Origin: Paracoccus amoyensis
Lineage (GTDB): Bacteria; Pseudomonadota; Alphaproteobacteria; Rhodobacterales; Rhodobacteraceae
Direction: 5' to 3'
Length of the DNA: 64,000 nt
Assembly: GCF_014490725.1 (NCBI RefSeq)
Contig: NZ_JACOQL010000003.1
Span: 1 to 64,000, forward strand
The position numbers and the translations under genes are program-made. This document shows positions 10,879-20,235 of the stretch, one piece after another. The notes under the pieces are model-generated. The model made no database searches and was not told the origin of the DNA. It saw nothing but the letters and a program-made list of their open reading frames with translations. The stretch's first letter is position 1, and the number at the start of each line of letters is the position of its first letter.

Positions 10879-12294
10879 ATGTTCGGTCTGACTGCGCTTG
10901 AACTGGCGCGTATCCAGTTCGGCTTCACCATTTCCTTTCATATCATTTTTCCCGCGATCACCATCGGTCTGGCAAGCTATCTTGCGGTTCTGGAAGGGCT
11001 ATGGTTGTGGAAAAAGGACCGCGTCTACCGGGATCTTTATCATTTCTGGTCAAAGATTTTCGCGGTGAACTTTGCCATGGGCGTCGTGTCCGGCCTGGTC
11101 ATGGCGTATCAGTTCGGCACGAATTGGAGCTATTTTTCGGCATTCGCCGGATCCATTACCGGCCCGCTGCTCGCGTATGAGGTGATGACCGCGTTCTTTC
11201 TGGAGGCAGGTTTTCTTGGCGTTATGCTGTTCGGCTGGAACAAGGTCGGTCCCGGGCTGCATTTTTTCGCAACGATCATGGTGGCGATTGGCACGCTGAT
11301 TTCGGCAACCTGGATCCTGGCTTCGAACAGCTGGATGCAGACGCCGCAAGGGTTTGAAATCGTCAACAACGTCGTCGTGCCGGTGAGTTGGCTAGAGGTG
11401 ATTTTCAACCCTTCATTCCCCTATCGCCTTGCGCATATGACCGTGGCGGCTTTCCTGTCGACGGCGCTTTTCGTCGGGGCATCCGGGGCCTGGCACTTGC
11501 TGCGTGGCAATCGCGATGCGCGGGTTCGCACGATGTTTTCGATGGCGATGTGGATGGTGCTGGCGGTGACCCCGCTTCAGATCTTCATTGGCGACATGCA
11601 CGGGCTGAACACGCTGAAGCACCAGCCGGCCAAGATCGCGGCCATGGAGGGCCACTGGCGCAACGAACCGGGCGCCGGCGTGCCACTGATCCTGTTCGGA
11701 TGGCCCGATATGGAAGCCGAGGAGACGCGCTACAAGATAGAGATCCCACGGCTGGGCGGGCTGATTCTGACGCACAGTCTGGACGGTCAGTATCCGGGTC
11801 TCAGCGAATTCGCCAAGGAGGATCGCCCCAATTCGACGATTGTGTTCTGGTCATTCCGGGTCATGGTCGGTCTGGGGATGTTGATGCTGCTGCTTGGCCT
11901 ATCAAGCGTGTGGCTGCGTTGGCGCAACAGGTTGTTTGAACACACCTGGTTTCTGCGCTTTGCCGCCGTGATGGGACCATCGGGGTTGATCGCGATTCTG
12001 GCGGGCTGGTACACGACCGAAATCGGCCGCCAGCCTTGGATCGTTTATGGCGTGATGCGCACAAAAGATGCGGTCTCAAACCATTCGGCGCTGGCGCTGT
12101 CGACGACGCTGATCGTGTTCATCGTCATGTACCTCGCCGTGTTCGGAACCGGTGTAAGCTATATGCTCAAACTTGTCGCCAAGGGGCCGGGGCAAGGCGA
12201 GGATACGCACGCGCCGCACGAACCAGGACAATCGCTGCGGCCTGCCCGCCCCCTGTCGGCTGCGCCCGACGATATTGATCCAACCGCGAAGTGA
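10879..12294 (+). CDS. cioA: Cyanide-insensitive / bd-type quinol oxidase subunit I
   Basis: 471-residue membrane protein that binds the hemes and oxidises quinol while reducing O2 to water. Recognisable: the N-terminal ELARIQFGFTISFHIIFP with His21 as the b595 ligand, MGVVSGLVMAYQFGTNW, HMTVAAFLS, and GWYTTEIGRQPW around residues 375-386. It is shorter than E. coli CydA (about 522), in keeping with the short-Q-loop CIO group. Subunit II follows 12 bp later and a DUF2474 peptide after that, a typical cioAB set. It gives a terminal oxidase independent of cytochrome c. Confidence 0.9.
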   Translation: MFGLTALELARIQFGFTISFHIIFPAITIGLASYLAVLEGLWLWKKDRVYRDLYHFWSKIFAVNFAMGVVSGLVMAYQFGTNWSYFSAFAGSITGPLLAYEVMTAFFLEAGFLGVMLFGWNKVGPGLHFFATIMVAIGTLISATWILASNSWMQTPQGFEIVNNVVVPVSWLEVIFNPSFPYRLAHMTVAAFLSTALFVGASGAWHLLRGNRDARVRTMFSMAMWMVLAVTPLQIFIGDMHGLNTLKHQPAKIAAMEGHWRNEPGAGVPLILFGWPDMEAEETRYKIEIPRLGGLILTHSLDGQYPGLSEFAKEDRPNSTIVFWSFRVMVGLGMLMLLLGLSSVWLRWRNRLFEHTWFLRFAAVMGPSGLIAILAGWYTTEIGRQPWIVYGVMRTKDAVSNHSALALSTTLIVFIVMYLAVFGTGVSYMLKLVAKGPGQGEDTHAPHEPGQSLRPARPLSAAPDDIDPTAK

Positions 12295-12306
12295 GGAGCA
12301 CGCACC

Positions 12307-13314
12307 ATGGGTATCGATCTTCCTCTTCTCTGGGCGATCATCATCGGTTTTGGCTTGATGATGTATGTCATCATGGACGGTTTTGATCTGGGGATCGGCA
12401 TTCTGTTCCCCTTCATCAAGGATCGTGACGACCGTGATGTCATGGTCAACAGCGTGGCACCGGTCTGGGACGGCAACGAAACATGGCTTGTTCTGGGCGG
12501 TGCCGCGTTGCTGGCGGCATTTCCGCTGGCTTATGCCGTGATCCTGAGCGCGCTTTACCTGCCCTTGATGTTGATGCTGGCGGGCCTTGTCTGGCGGGGC
12601 GTCGCGTTCGAATTCCGTTTCAAGGCGGATGAAAGCCATAAGCCGTTTTGGGACAAGGCCTTTATCTGGGGCTCCTACATCGCGACCTTCTCGCAGGGTC
12701 TGGCACTGGGCGCATTCATCGACGGCTTCGAGGTGAAGGACGGCAGTTATTCGGGCGGTCTGTTCGACTGGCTGACACCGTTCTGCCTGTTCACCGGGAT
12801 TGGCATGCTGGGCGCCTATGCCCTGCTTGGGGCGACATGGCTGGTGATGAAGACCGAGGGCGCGTTGCAACAGCGGATGCGTGCCCTTGGTCGCCCGGTC
12901 ACGCTGGGCGTTCTGGCCTTGCTTGCCATCGTCAGCCTGTGGACGCCGCTTGCCCACGAAAATATCGCGAACCGATGGTTTTCCTTGCCGAATCTTCTCT
13001 TCTTCGCGCCCGTGCCCTTGCTGGTCCTTTTGGCTGGCTGGGCGCTTTTGAAGACATTGGCTGGAAACGCTGAAACCGCGCCCTTCGTGCTGTCTCTGGT
13101 GCTGTTGTTTCTTGGCTATACCGGCCTGGCGATCAGCCTTTGGCCCAACATCATCCCGCCCGCGATCTCGATATGGGATGCTGCATCGCCGCCACAAAGT
13201 CTTGGCTTTGCGTTGGTCGGGGCGTTATTCATCATTCCCTTCATCCTCGCTTATACGGCGTGGTCCTATTATGTGTTCCGCGGCAAGGTGAGGACGGGTG
13301 AGGGTTATCATTGA
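12307..13314 (+). CDS. cioB: Cyanide-insensitive / bd-type quinol oxidase subunit II
   Basis: 335-residue membrane protein with about eight helices. Family marks: WAIIIGFGLMMYVIMDGFDLGIG at the start, APVWDGNETWLVLGGAALLAAFP, FEFRFKADESHKPFWDKAF, and the C-terminal PAISIWDAASPPQSLGF. It pairs with CioA and carries no heme itself. The stop overlaps the start of the DUF2474 peptide (TGATG), so the small protein is probably co-translated. Confidence 0.9.
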   Translation: MGIDLPLLWAIIIGFGLMMYVIMDGFDLGIGILFPFIKDRDDRDVMVNSVAPVWDGNETWLVLGGAALLAAFPLAYAVILSALYLPLMLMLAGLVWRGVAFEFRFKADESHKPFWDKAFIWGSYIATFSQGLALGAFIDGFEVKDGSYSGGLFDWLTPFCLFTGIGMLGAYALLGATWLVMKTEGALQQRMRALGRPVTLGVLALLAIVSLWTPLAHENIANRWFSLPNLLFFAPVPLLVLLAGWALLKTLAGNAETAPFVLSLVLLFLGYTGLAISLWPNIIPPAISIWDAASPPQSLGFALVGALFIIPFILAYTAWSYYVFRGKVRTGEGYH

Positions 13315-13457
13315 TGGCTGGATCCAACGCCCCCTTCAACCTGTGGCTGCGTCGTATCGGATGGCTCATCGCGATTTGGGCTGGAAGCATTGCGGTGCTT
13401 GCGGTGATCGCCTTCATCTTTCGGATCCTGATGAAATTCGCGGGATTGACCGCGTAA
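13314..13457 (+). CDS. DUF2474-type small membrane protein of the CIO operon
   Basis: 47 residues. A polar start (MAGSNAPFNLWLRRIGW) leads into a single membrane helix (LIAIWAGSIAVLAVIAFIF). The ATG overlaps the cioB stop by one base. DUF2474 peptides of this size sit after cioAB in many proteobacteria and resemble CydX in role, probably stabilising the oxidase. Family assignment rests on size, sequence pattern and position. Confidence 0.75.
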   Translation: MAGSNAPFNLWLRRIGWLIAIWAGSIAVLAVIAFIFRILMKFAGLTA

Positions 13458-13645
13458 TTGCCGCAGCCGGCCAGTGTTTCTTTCGCAAGGAGTGGAAGCT
13501 GGCCTGAACCGGAAAACAAGCCTGTGCTGCAAGGACTGTGCGGCAAGGACCGGGCGATGGTTACGGGCCGTTGGCACACGGGATGTGAATCTGGCAGCCG
13601 CGACGCGTCGTTACAGGTCCGTTTGGGTGGATTGGCGACCTGTGC

Positions 13646-14371
13646 TCATGATGGCGAACTGGTCGTCAACCCCAGATCCTGCATCTGCCCTGATGTCAGC
13701 ACGTTGATTTCCTCGGGCGGGGTGCGCAGCCCAAGGCTCATCAGACGCAGATCGACCCCCATTTCAGTCAGGTAATCCATGACCCCGGCCTGTGCTCGTT
13801 GCAGATCGCGGATCGCCATGAAGGCTGGCAGGATCGTGTTTTGGCCGAAGTAATGTTGATGAACGCCCACGACCGCACCTTCGACTGCCTGCCGTTGCAC
13901 GCCCCCGGCCAAGAGATAGGGGCAGGCCGACATGCAGACTGCGCCAGCTTTGACGACCGTATCATAGCCTGATGAGCGGATCGTTCGGCCAATCGCCAAC
14001 GCGTCCGAGACAGAACCGCCAGAGCTATCAAGCGAAACCTGACTTGCCGTTGGCTGGGTTTGGTCAAGCCATTGCAGAAAACGGTCGGCGTCCCCTTCGG
14101 CGATCTGCCCAGAGATATCGATCGTTCCATCGGTCAGGCTAAATTCCAGCGCCTTCGGCATGGGGCGCATTGCAGGTGTCCCCGGTTCCGCCGGTCGTAG
14201 ATCGGGGCGATAGGGCCGGATGCTTGGCCCCTCTGCGGGTGGCGCGAACAGGCCCGGCGCGGCCTTGCCGGAACTTTGCCACAGATCCGCCGCGATAATA
14301 AATCCGGCCAACAAAATCTGCGACAACAACACCGCCTGAATCGCCGACTGAGGTGAGGACAACCAGCGCAT
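13646..14371 (-). CDS. ClpP-fold periplasmic protein (COG3904-like)
   Basis: 241 residues with an N-terminal membrane anchor or signal (AIQAVLLSQILLAGFIIAA) and a Pro-rich linker. The C-terminal ClpP/crotonase-like domain contains VSLDSSGGSVSDALAIGR, GAVCMSACPYLLAGG (candidate nucleophile Ser before Ala-Cys) and VVGVHQHYFG (candidate His). Such proteins are predicted periplasmic serine hydrolases of unknown substrate. It starts 2 bp after the stop of a coiled-coil membrane protein, so the two likely form a unit. Proteolytic activity is not proven for the family. Confidence 0.65.
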   Translation of the reverse strand: MRWLSSPQSAIQAVLLSQILLAGFIIAADLWQSSGKAAPGLFAPPAEGPSIRPYRPDLRPAEPGTPAMRPMPKALEFSLTDGTIDISGQIAEGDADRFLQWLDQTQPTASQVSLDSSGGSVSDALAIGRTIRSSGYDTVVKAGAVCMSACPYLLAGGVQRQAVEGAVVGVHQHYFGQNTILPAFMAIRDLQRAQAGVMDYLTEMGVDLRLMSLGLRTPPEEINVLTSGQMQDLGLTTSSPS

Positions 14372-14373
14372 CG

Positions 14374-15693
14374 TCAGTCAACCGCACGCGGAGAAGGCGG
14401 CTGTTCTGGCGGCTGCCCTCGGTTGATCGGCATCCCTGCCCCGCGATGCTGCGGTGTGTCAGGCATCGGGGGCGCATCGTCATATTCGCGCAGCAGATCG
14501 GCAGCGGCAAGTGCTGCGCGCATTTCGCCCACGGTCATGCGATCATCATGGTGGCGAATGCCCCGCCCGTGCCGGATTGCGGCCTGCACCACCATGATGA
14601 TGAACACCAGAACCGCCGGCAGCAGATCAATCGAAATTGCCCCCGCCCATGCGGGCACGAAATTCCCTGCATAAACGATGACAGCATCGGCCGCCGACAG
14701 GGGGGCGTAGACGGCCTCATCCGGCGGCGGCAGGGCCTCGACCTCGGCTGCGGCGGTGGCAAGCGTATCCGCCCGCTGTTCGACCAGCGACAGAACCGAC
14801 GTGATGGTGTTCGACTGACCTTGCTGAATTTCCGCCGTCGAGCCATCAAGTTCGGGCAGCACCACAGCCTCGGACAGATCGCGCGCGGCCCGGCTGACCA
14901 GAGGCGCAGGATTAAGCTGTCGCAATTGGGTAATCAGGCCGGCCAGTTCAACGGCGTCTTCGGAAAATTCAACCGTGCGATCTTCCAGTGTGCCCGATCC
15001 AACGGCCACACCGCGCATCCCGGACAGGATGGCGTTCCCCTGTGCAAACGTGGCTTCGATAGGTTCGGCGGCATCATTCAGCTGTTGTTCCAACCCGGCC
15101 AGTTCCGCCCCTTTCTGGCTTAGCACGCGAAAAACGGCGCCGCGTCCGGAAAAACCCGACAGCGTGCCTCCTGCCTCAAGCTCAGACAGGTCATTGAAGC
15201 TTTGCCGGACGCGTGACACATCGCGCACCAGCGATTGTCCGGCCACCGCGTTGGAATGGGCGCGTTCCAGCGATGCCTGATAATGCTGCACCGTGGTTGC
15301 CATATGCGTCTCGACCGCCGCGCCGCCTGCAAGCGCGGCCGCGTTCAGCCAAGAGGACATGGCCACAATCGCCACACAGCCCAGCACCATTGCCAGCAAC
15401 AGGCCGATCCGCGACACGGCCGAACGAACAGCAGGCAGCAGGCGCAGCATGTAGGACCAAAACACGAAAATCCCGACCGACACCGCAATGGAGTAGGACA
15501 GCGCGGCAAAGGTCGTCCATGCGCCGGTGTTTTCCAACAGGGATCGGACGCCAAGATAGGTGTAAATCCCGGATGCCGAAGCCAGCACGCCTAGCGCGGT
15601 CGATGTAAAGCTGTCGAGCCAGTCCAGATGGCGTTCCAACTCTCGGGCGTAGCGATCACCGGCGCGGTCGCCCGGCGCAGAAGGGTCGGTCAT
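14374..15693 (-). CDS. Membrane protein with large coiled-coil domain, unknown function
   Basis: 439 residues from the ATG at 15693. After a cytoplasmic start (MTDPSAPGDRAGDRYARELE) come three or four helices (around residues 30-130), then a long, mostly helical soluble segment of about 200 residues rich in Ala, Glu, Gln and Leu, then a last helix pair (ISIDLLPAVLVFIIMVVQAAI) and a Pro-rich tail. The open frame runs back to 16041, but that part overlaps the alpha/beta hydrolase gene and looks non-coding. I do not recognise the family. It lies directly upstream of the ClpP-fold gene. Confidence 0.6.
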   Translation of the reverse strand: MTDPSAPGDRAGDRYARELERHLDWLDSFTSTALGVLASASGIYTYLGVRSLLENTGAWTTFAALSYSIAVSVGIFVFWSYMLRLLPAVRSAVSRIGLLLAMVLGCVAIVAMSSWLNAAALAGGAAVETHMATTVQHYQASLERAHSNAVAGQSLVRDVSRVRQSFNDLSELEAGGTLSGFSGRGAVFRVLSQKGAELAGLEQQLNDAAEPIEATFAQGNAILSGMRGVAVGSGTLEDRTVEFSEDAVELAGLITQLRQLNPAPLVSRAARDLSEAVVLPELDGSTAEIQQGQSNTITSVLSLVEQRADTLATAAAEVEALPPPDEAVYAPLSAADAVIVYAGNFVPAWAGAISIDLLPAVLVFIIMVVQAAIRHGRGIRHHDDRMTVGEMRAALAAADLLREYDDAPPMPDTPQHRGAGMPINRGQPPEQPPSPRAVD

Positions 15694-15980
15694 ATCTGGT
15701 CCATCACATATTGCTGCAGCACATAAGTTAACGACGCCATGCTGATGTAATGGCGCGGCTTTGTCGATGGCTGTGCACTGCCATGCCTTCACGCTTGCAT
15801 GATGGGCAGGATACAGGTCCTGAAAAATCCGGCCCATGATATTATGATAGGTTTGCGACACCTGAACAGGATCAGGCATCCTGCCAGCCCGTTCACCGTG
15901 ACCGGTCAATCCGGGTTTACAGAGCAGACGGATCGGGCAATCTTTCATCAAGGATTCATGCGATTCAGGTAGGTGTTTCA

Positions 15981-16727
15981 ATGGCCGAGCGGCGCTTAAA
16001 CTGGACTGCTGGCGCACAGCGCCTTCGGGCGCCGACCGCATCCGGTGCTATTCCGGTGATCGTTGCGGAACCGGCCGCCCCGGTCCAGGGCACGGTTCTG
16101 TTGGTCCACGGCCGCAACGGCGCCCCCGGTCAGCCGCAGATCGACGAAATCGCAAACAGCTATCTTCTTCGTGGCTGGCGGGTCGTCGCACCGGAACTGC
16201 CCAATTCGGCAGCGTTGCCGGAGTCAGGTCCAGCCAGCAAACTGACATTGGCCGGTCACACCAGATCAGCCGGTGAGGTTTGGGACTGGGTGGTGAAACA
16301 ATGGCCGGGCGACAAACGCGGCTTGGCGGGCCACAGCATCGGGGCCTATGCCATCGCGCATCTGGCAGCGGAATCCGACCCGCACCACGTGCTTGCGGTG
16401 TCACCGCCGAAGTCCGGGCTTGTTCTTTTATCGGCGCGACGGGCCATGGGACCACTGGCCGTGGCCGAAGTTGAACGCGAGGCGCCCCTGTTCCTGGCCG
16501 AGATGGAAACCGCGGATGCAACCGACGCGATTGGCAGGATCACCGCGCCATTGGCGGTTGTGACGGGGGCAGAGGACGGCCTGGTGCGGCTGAACGATGC
16601 CCGCGCCTATTTCAGCGCCGCCCCGAACGGGCGTTTCTTCGCGGCGTTGCCCGGTGAACATCATTGCCCTGTCGGCGAGGCTTGCGGGTCGATGCTGTCA
16701 GCCGCCCTTGCCGCGCTTCAGGTTTGA
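15981..16727 (+). CDS. Alpha/beta hydrolase
   Basis: 248 residues, cytoplasmic. The fold is shown by VLLVHGRNGAPGQP (oxyanion loop), the nucleophile elbow GHSIGAYAIAH with Ser near residue 120, the acidic residue in VVTGAEDGLV, and the His in GEHHCPVGEA. No signal peptide. The substrate cannot be read from sequence. It is convergent with the glucoamylase-like gene; the two stop codons are 2 bp apart. Confidence 0.75.
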   Translation: MAERRLNWTAGAQRLRAPTASGAIPVIVAEPAAPVQGTVLLVHGRNGAPGQPQIDEIANSYLLRGWRVVAPELPNSAALPESGPASKLTLAGHTRSAGEVWDWVVKQWPGDKRGLAGHSIGAYAIAHLAAESDPHHVLAVSPPKSGLVLLSARRAMGPLAVAEVEREAPLFLAEMETADATDAIGRITAPLAVVTGAEDGLVRLNDARAYFSAAPNGRFFAALPGEHHCPVGEACGSMLSAALAALQV

Positions 16728-16729
16728 CC

Positions 16730-17983
16730 CTAGCTGATGGGGTTCAGGTAAGGTGCGCTGAACCCAAGGGCGCGCAACCCGCGCTGCACCTCGGGTCGCG
16801 TTGAAACCAAACGCCATAGAAGCCCTGTTCGGTGATTTTCCAGCCCGATCACGATGGGGGCCTGATCGATCGCCAGACGGCTGCCGGCAACCCAATCCTG
16901 GGTTTCATTGAACGCATCCACGAAGCCGGCCTCGCCCCAGATCCGGTCACCCAGATCGTCGTGCAGATGCCGCAGCACGGGCATCGCCTCGTTTGGTGCG
17001 ACGGCGAAAGAACCAAGCGCGGCCGTGGGCGTGATGGTGCCGGTGTCATCGGTCGGGGAATGGGCAACATAGCCGACGGGGTCGTCGCTGGCGGTCAGGC
17101 CCCAGCAATTTGGCCCATATCCGGCCCAACCGCCCGGATTCATCAAGCAATGCCGGCGATTCACCAAGGCATGCGCCCGGACATATTGGCCATAATCGGC
17201 ATAGGCATCCCGCAACCCGCGCGGGTCGACGCCCAGAAACGGATATTGCGACATGAACAACGGGCCGCCCCAGTCGGGGCCAAGGGGCAAGGTGGTTTCG
17301 CCGTAAACCCGCCCATTCAAAAAGGTCGGCGTGTTGGCCCAGCTTTGGTGATATGACGCCGCCGGTATCGGATGGGTGGGGGATCCTGCGCCCAGAATGA
17401 AAACTGGCAAAGCCTCATTCCAGCCACGGATCGGCAGCGCATTCGCGAGCCATGGACGATCAGGATGACGGTGCCACATCACCGCGCCATCATCGCGCAA
17501 ATGCGCGGCCCAGTTCACCGCGCCAAAAAGCACCTCGATCCTTTCGGCCAGCGACGGCTCTTCGGTGAAATAGGCGGCTGCGCCCAACAGGCCGGTCATC
17601 AGGAACGAGGTTTCAACCAGATCGCCGCCATCGTCGCCTTTTGCAAAGGGCAACACGCGGCCCGTCGTTCCATTCAGAAAATGTGGAAAGACACCGTCGA
17701 AACTGTCGGCGGTTTCCAGAAATCCAACGATCCGCAAGACACGATCAAGAATATCGCGGCGCGGACGCCACCCCCGTTCTGCGGCGACGATCTGCGCCAA
17801 AATCCCGAAACCCGTTCCGCCGGTGCAGACGGTTTCCTCGACGTCATAGCCAAAAGCACCGCCACTGCGTTCCCGCGCCATCCCGCTGACAGGATGGCTC
17901 CAATCAAGGAAATACAGCGCCGTTGCCTGCGCCACCCGATCACGCAGGGCAGCATCATCAAGTCCATGGATCATGTCAGCCAT
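16730..17983 (-). CDS. Glucoamylase-family protein (PF10091, GH144-like)
   Basis: 417 residues with no signal peptide. Recognisable stretches: ALYFLDWSHPVSGMARER, FGYDVEETVCTGGTGFG, GVFPHFLNG, GGDLVETSFLMTGLL, and CWGLTASDDPVGY. Its family includes GH144 endo-beta-1,2-glucanases. The start overlaps the end of the GH3 gene by 13 bp, so the two are co-translated and probably act on the same glucan. A role in beta-1,2-glucan (osmoregulated periplasmic glucan) breakdown is an inference; absence of an export signal argues for action on imported oligosaccharides. Confidence 0.75.
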   Translation of the reverse strand: MADMIHGLDDAALRDRVAQATALYFLDWSHPVSGMARERSGGAFGYDVEETVCTGGTGFGILAQIVAAERGWRPRRDILDRVLRIVGFLETADSFDGVFPHFLNGTTGRVLPFAKGDDGGDLVETSFLMTGLLGAAAYFTEEPSLAERIEVLFGAVNWAAHLRDDGAVMWHRHPDRPWLANALPIRGWNEALPVFILGAGSPTHPIPAASYHQSWANTPTFLNGRVYGETTLPLGPDWGGPLFMSQYPFLGVDPRGLRDAYADYGQYVRAHALVNRRHCLMNPGGWAGYGPNCWGLTASDDPVGYVAHSPTDDTGTITPTAALGSFAVAPNEAMPVLRHLHDDLGDRIWGEAGFVDAFNETQDWVAGSRLAIDQAPIVIGLENHRTGLLWRLVSTRPEVQRGLRALGFSAPYLNPIS

Positions 17984-20211
17984 GTCAGTTCCACCGTGTT
18001 CGTGTCGCGACTGTTCGGCCCGACATGAAGTTGAATGATACCGGGGTCACGCACCCATTCGGCCGCATGAAGCACCGGCGCGACGGGATAGGCAAACTGA
18101 TCTGCCGAAATGTCAAAAAACACCTCATGCGACTGGCCCGGATCAAGGGATATCTGTTGAAAATCAATCAGCCATCGACCCGGACGGGTGACGCGCGCCA
18201 CCGGGTCGCTGGCGTAAAGCTGCACCGTTTCAATCGCCTGATGTGTGCCGGAATTGCGAATGGTGACGCGCAACTGCACCCTTTGCCCGGCAGTCGCGGC
18301 ATCTGTTGACAAGCTTGGCCTGTCATAGATCATCTGACTGTAACCCAGGCCAAAACCAAAGGGAAAACGCGGAGCGTCATCGGGCATGTCAAGCCAACCG
18401 GTGCGAAACTTGGCGAAGTTGCCCGGAAACGGTCGCCCGGTTGGATCGCTGGCACAGGACAGTGGAACCTCACCCGGATGGGCGGGCAGCGAAGCGGCCA
18501 GCCGCCCCGATGGGTTGGTTACCCCGAACAGCAGATCCGCCACACCTTCCGGCCCAGCGATCCCACCGTGCCACGCATAAAGCAGCGCGTCCGCCTGTGC
18601 CGCGATGCTGCCCAACGCCAGCGGGCGCCCAGCAAAAACCACGACCACCAGCGGCTTGTCCGTTCCCGCAAGCGCGTTGATCAGCCGGCGTTGCGGTGCC
18701 GGAATATCCGGCGACAGCCGTGATGAGGATTCGCCGGCATGTTCCTTGGCCTCTCCGACAGTCGCGACGATCACATCCGCGGATAATGCTGCCTCTACAG
18801 CCTCGGCCAGAACATCCGCTTCCTCTCGGGGATCACGCATGACGGTGACGCCGTGCACATTCAGGCGATGTTCCAGCCAAGGTTCATCGACGATATTCGC
18901 CCCCCACGCGACGATGGGCGCCTGACCGGTCAGCTCAACGATGGCTTCGTTCAGCGGAACGACATCTTCGGCCCTGCCGGACACGGCCCATGTTCCCAGC
19001 ATATTTGCCCGATCTGCGGAAAATGGGCCGATCAACGCGACCTTTATGTCCTTTGGAAGTGGCAGAATACCATTGTTCTTCAACAGAACCGCCGACTGAG
19101 CCGCCGCCCGTCGGGCCAGTTTTCTACCCGCCCCACGCGAGGGGGCCCCGATGCCCTCCATCCCGCGAAACGGATTGTCCAGCAGGCCAAGCTGCAGCTT
19201 GAATTTCAGCACCCGGCGGCAGGCGCGATCAATCAGACCAACGACCTGATCAGCGGAAAGCGTAAAATCCGCCTCTGGCGCATTCAGTCCGTCGCTGGCC
19301 AGCGCTGGCAATTCACGCAGATATTCTTCGCCGACCATATCCATATCGACACCGGCATGCAGCGCCCGCGCAACGACGACTGCGGCCGACCCAAGCCCAT
19401 GCGCCATCAATTCCTGAACGCCCGTATAATCCGACACGACCAGCCCGTCGAAGCCGGTCTGACCGCGCAGCCATCCTTCGATCAACGGACCATTGGCATG
19501 CATGGGCAACTTATTGACCGCGTTAAAGGACACCATGACACTGGCCGCGCCCGCCCGAACCCCGGCGGCGAAGGGCGGCAGGTAAATTGACAGCAAATCT
19601 TCCCAAGCAAGGCTGACATTGTCATAATCCCGACCGCTTTGCGGTGCGCCATAGGCAACGAAATGCTTCAGGCATGCGGCAACGTGACCGTCCAGCCCTG
19701 CTGCCGAACCCTGAAACCCTTGCGTGGCAGCCACAGCAATCCGGGACGCCAGCAAGGGATCTTCGCCCGGCCCTTCGGCCACGCGCCCCCATCGGGGATC
19801 GCGGCTGACGTCGATCATCGGAGCATAGACCTGATGCAGCCCTTCGGCCGAGGCCTCGGCCGCGGCAAAGGCCGATGTCTGGCGGATCAGGTCCATATCC
19901 CAACTGCACGCCATCGCGATATTCAACGGAAAGACCGTGCGGTGGCCGTGAATCACATCCTCGGCAAAGAATAACGGGATGCCCAGTCGCGAACCCGCCA
20001 CTGCGCGTTCCTGCATCGCACGCGCAGTGGCCAGCGATTTGGTGCCGAATATCGCGCCGACCTGCCCCGTCGCCAATCGCTCGGATAGTCTTGTGGGTTG
20101 CTTTGCGCCTGTCACCAATCCTTCGCCAGCAGGCAGCAAGTTCAGCTGCCCGATCTTTTCGGCAAGGGTCATCCGGGTCAGCAACCGTTCGACAGCATCT
20201 TGATCTTGCAT
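17971..20211 (-). CDS. Beta-glucosidase, GH3 family (BglX-like)
   Basis: 746 residues. It hydrolyses terminal beta-glucosyl units. N-terminal GH3 barrel: AEKIGQLNLLPAGEG, EDVIHGHRTVFP, PMIDVSRDPRWGRVAEGPGEDP, KHFVAYG, and the nucleophile Asp261 in LVVSDYTGVQE. The second domain has the candidate acid/base Glu in AGESSSRLS, and a Fn3-like domain closes the protein. Length is close to E. coli BglX (765), but there is no signal peptide, so it is likely cytoplasmic. Upstream, 24 bp away, is an ABC exporter-type gene on the same strand. Confidence 0.88.
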   Translation of the reverse strand: MQDQDAVERLLTRMTLAEKIGQLNLLPAGEGLVTGAKQPTRLSERLATGQVGAIFGTKSLATARAMQERAVAGSRLGIPLFFAEDVIHGHRTVFPLNIAMACSWDMDLIRQTSAFAAAEASAEGLHQVYAPMIDVSRDPRWGRVAEGPGEDPLLASRIAVAATQGFQGSAAGLDGHVAACLKHFVAYGAPQSGRDYDNVSLAWEDLLSIYLPPFAAGVRAGAASVMVSFNAVNKLPMHANGPLIEGWLRGQTGFDGLVVSDYTGVQELMAHGLGSAAVVVARALHAGVDMDMVGEEYLRELPALASDGLNAPEADFTLSADQVVGLIDRACRRVLKFKLQLGLLDNPFRGMEGIGAPSRGAGRKLARRAAAQSAVLLKNNGILPLPKDIKVALIGPFSADRANMLGTWAVSGRAEDVVPLNEAIVELTGQAPIVAWGANIVDEPWLEHRLNVHGVTVMRDPREEADVLAEAVEAALSADVIVATVGEAKEHAGESSSRLSPDIPAPQRRLINALAGTDKPLVVVVFAGRPLALGSIAAQADALLYAWHGGIAGPEGVADLLFGVTNPSGRLAASLPAHPGEVPLSCASDPTGRPFPGNFAKFRTGWLDMPDDAPRFPFGFGLGYSQMIYDRPSLSTDAATAGQRVQLRVTIRNSGTHQAIETVQLYASDPVARVTRPGRWLIDFQQISLDPGQSHEVFFDISADQFAYPVAPVLHAAEWVRDPGIIQLHVGPNSRDTNTVELTWLT

Positions 20212-20235
20212 GCAATCGTCCCTGTCGTCAGCCGA

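Noticed and set aside
12076..13197. A 373-codon minus-strand frame opposite cioA/cioB
   Set aside because: Highly charged, no hydrophobic pattern or family; the plus-strand cytochrome genes are certain.
15694..16041. Upstream extension of the coiled-coil membrane protein frame
   Set aside because: Would overlap the alpha/beta hydrolase gene and adds residues unlike a protein start; the ATG at 15693 is preferred.
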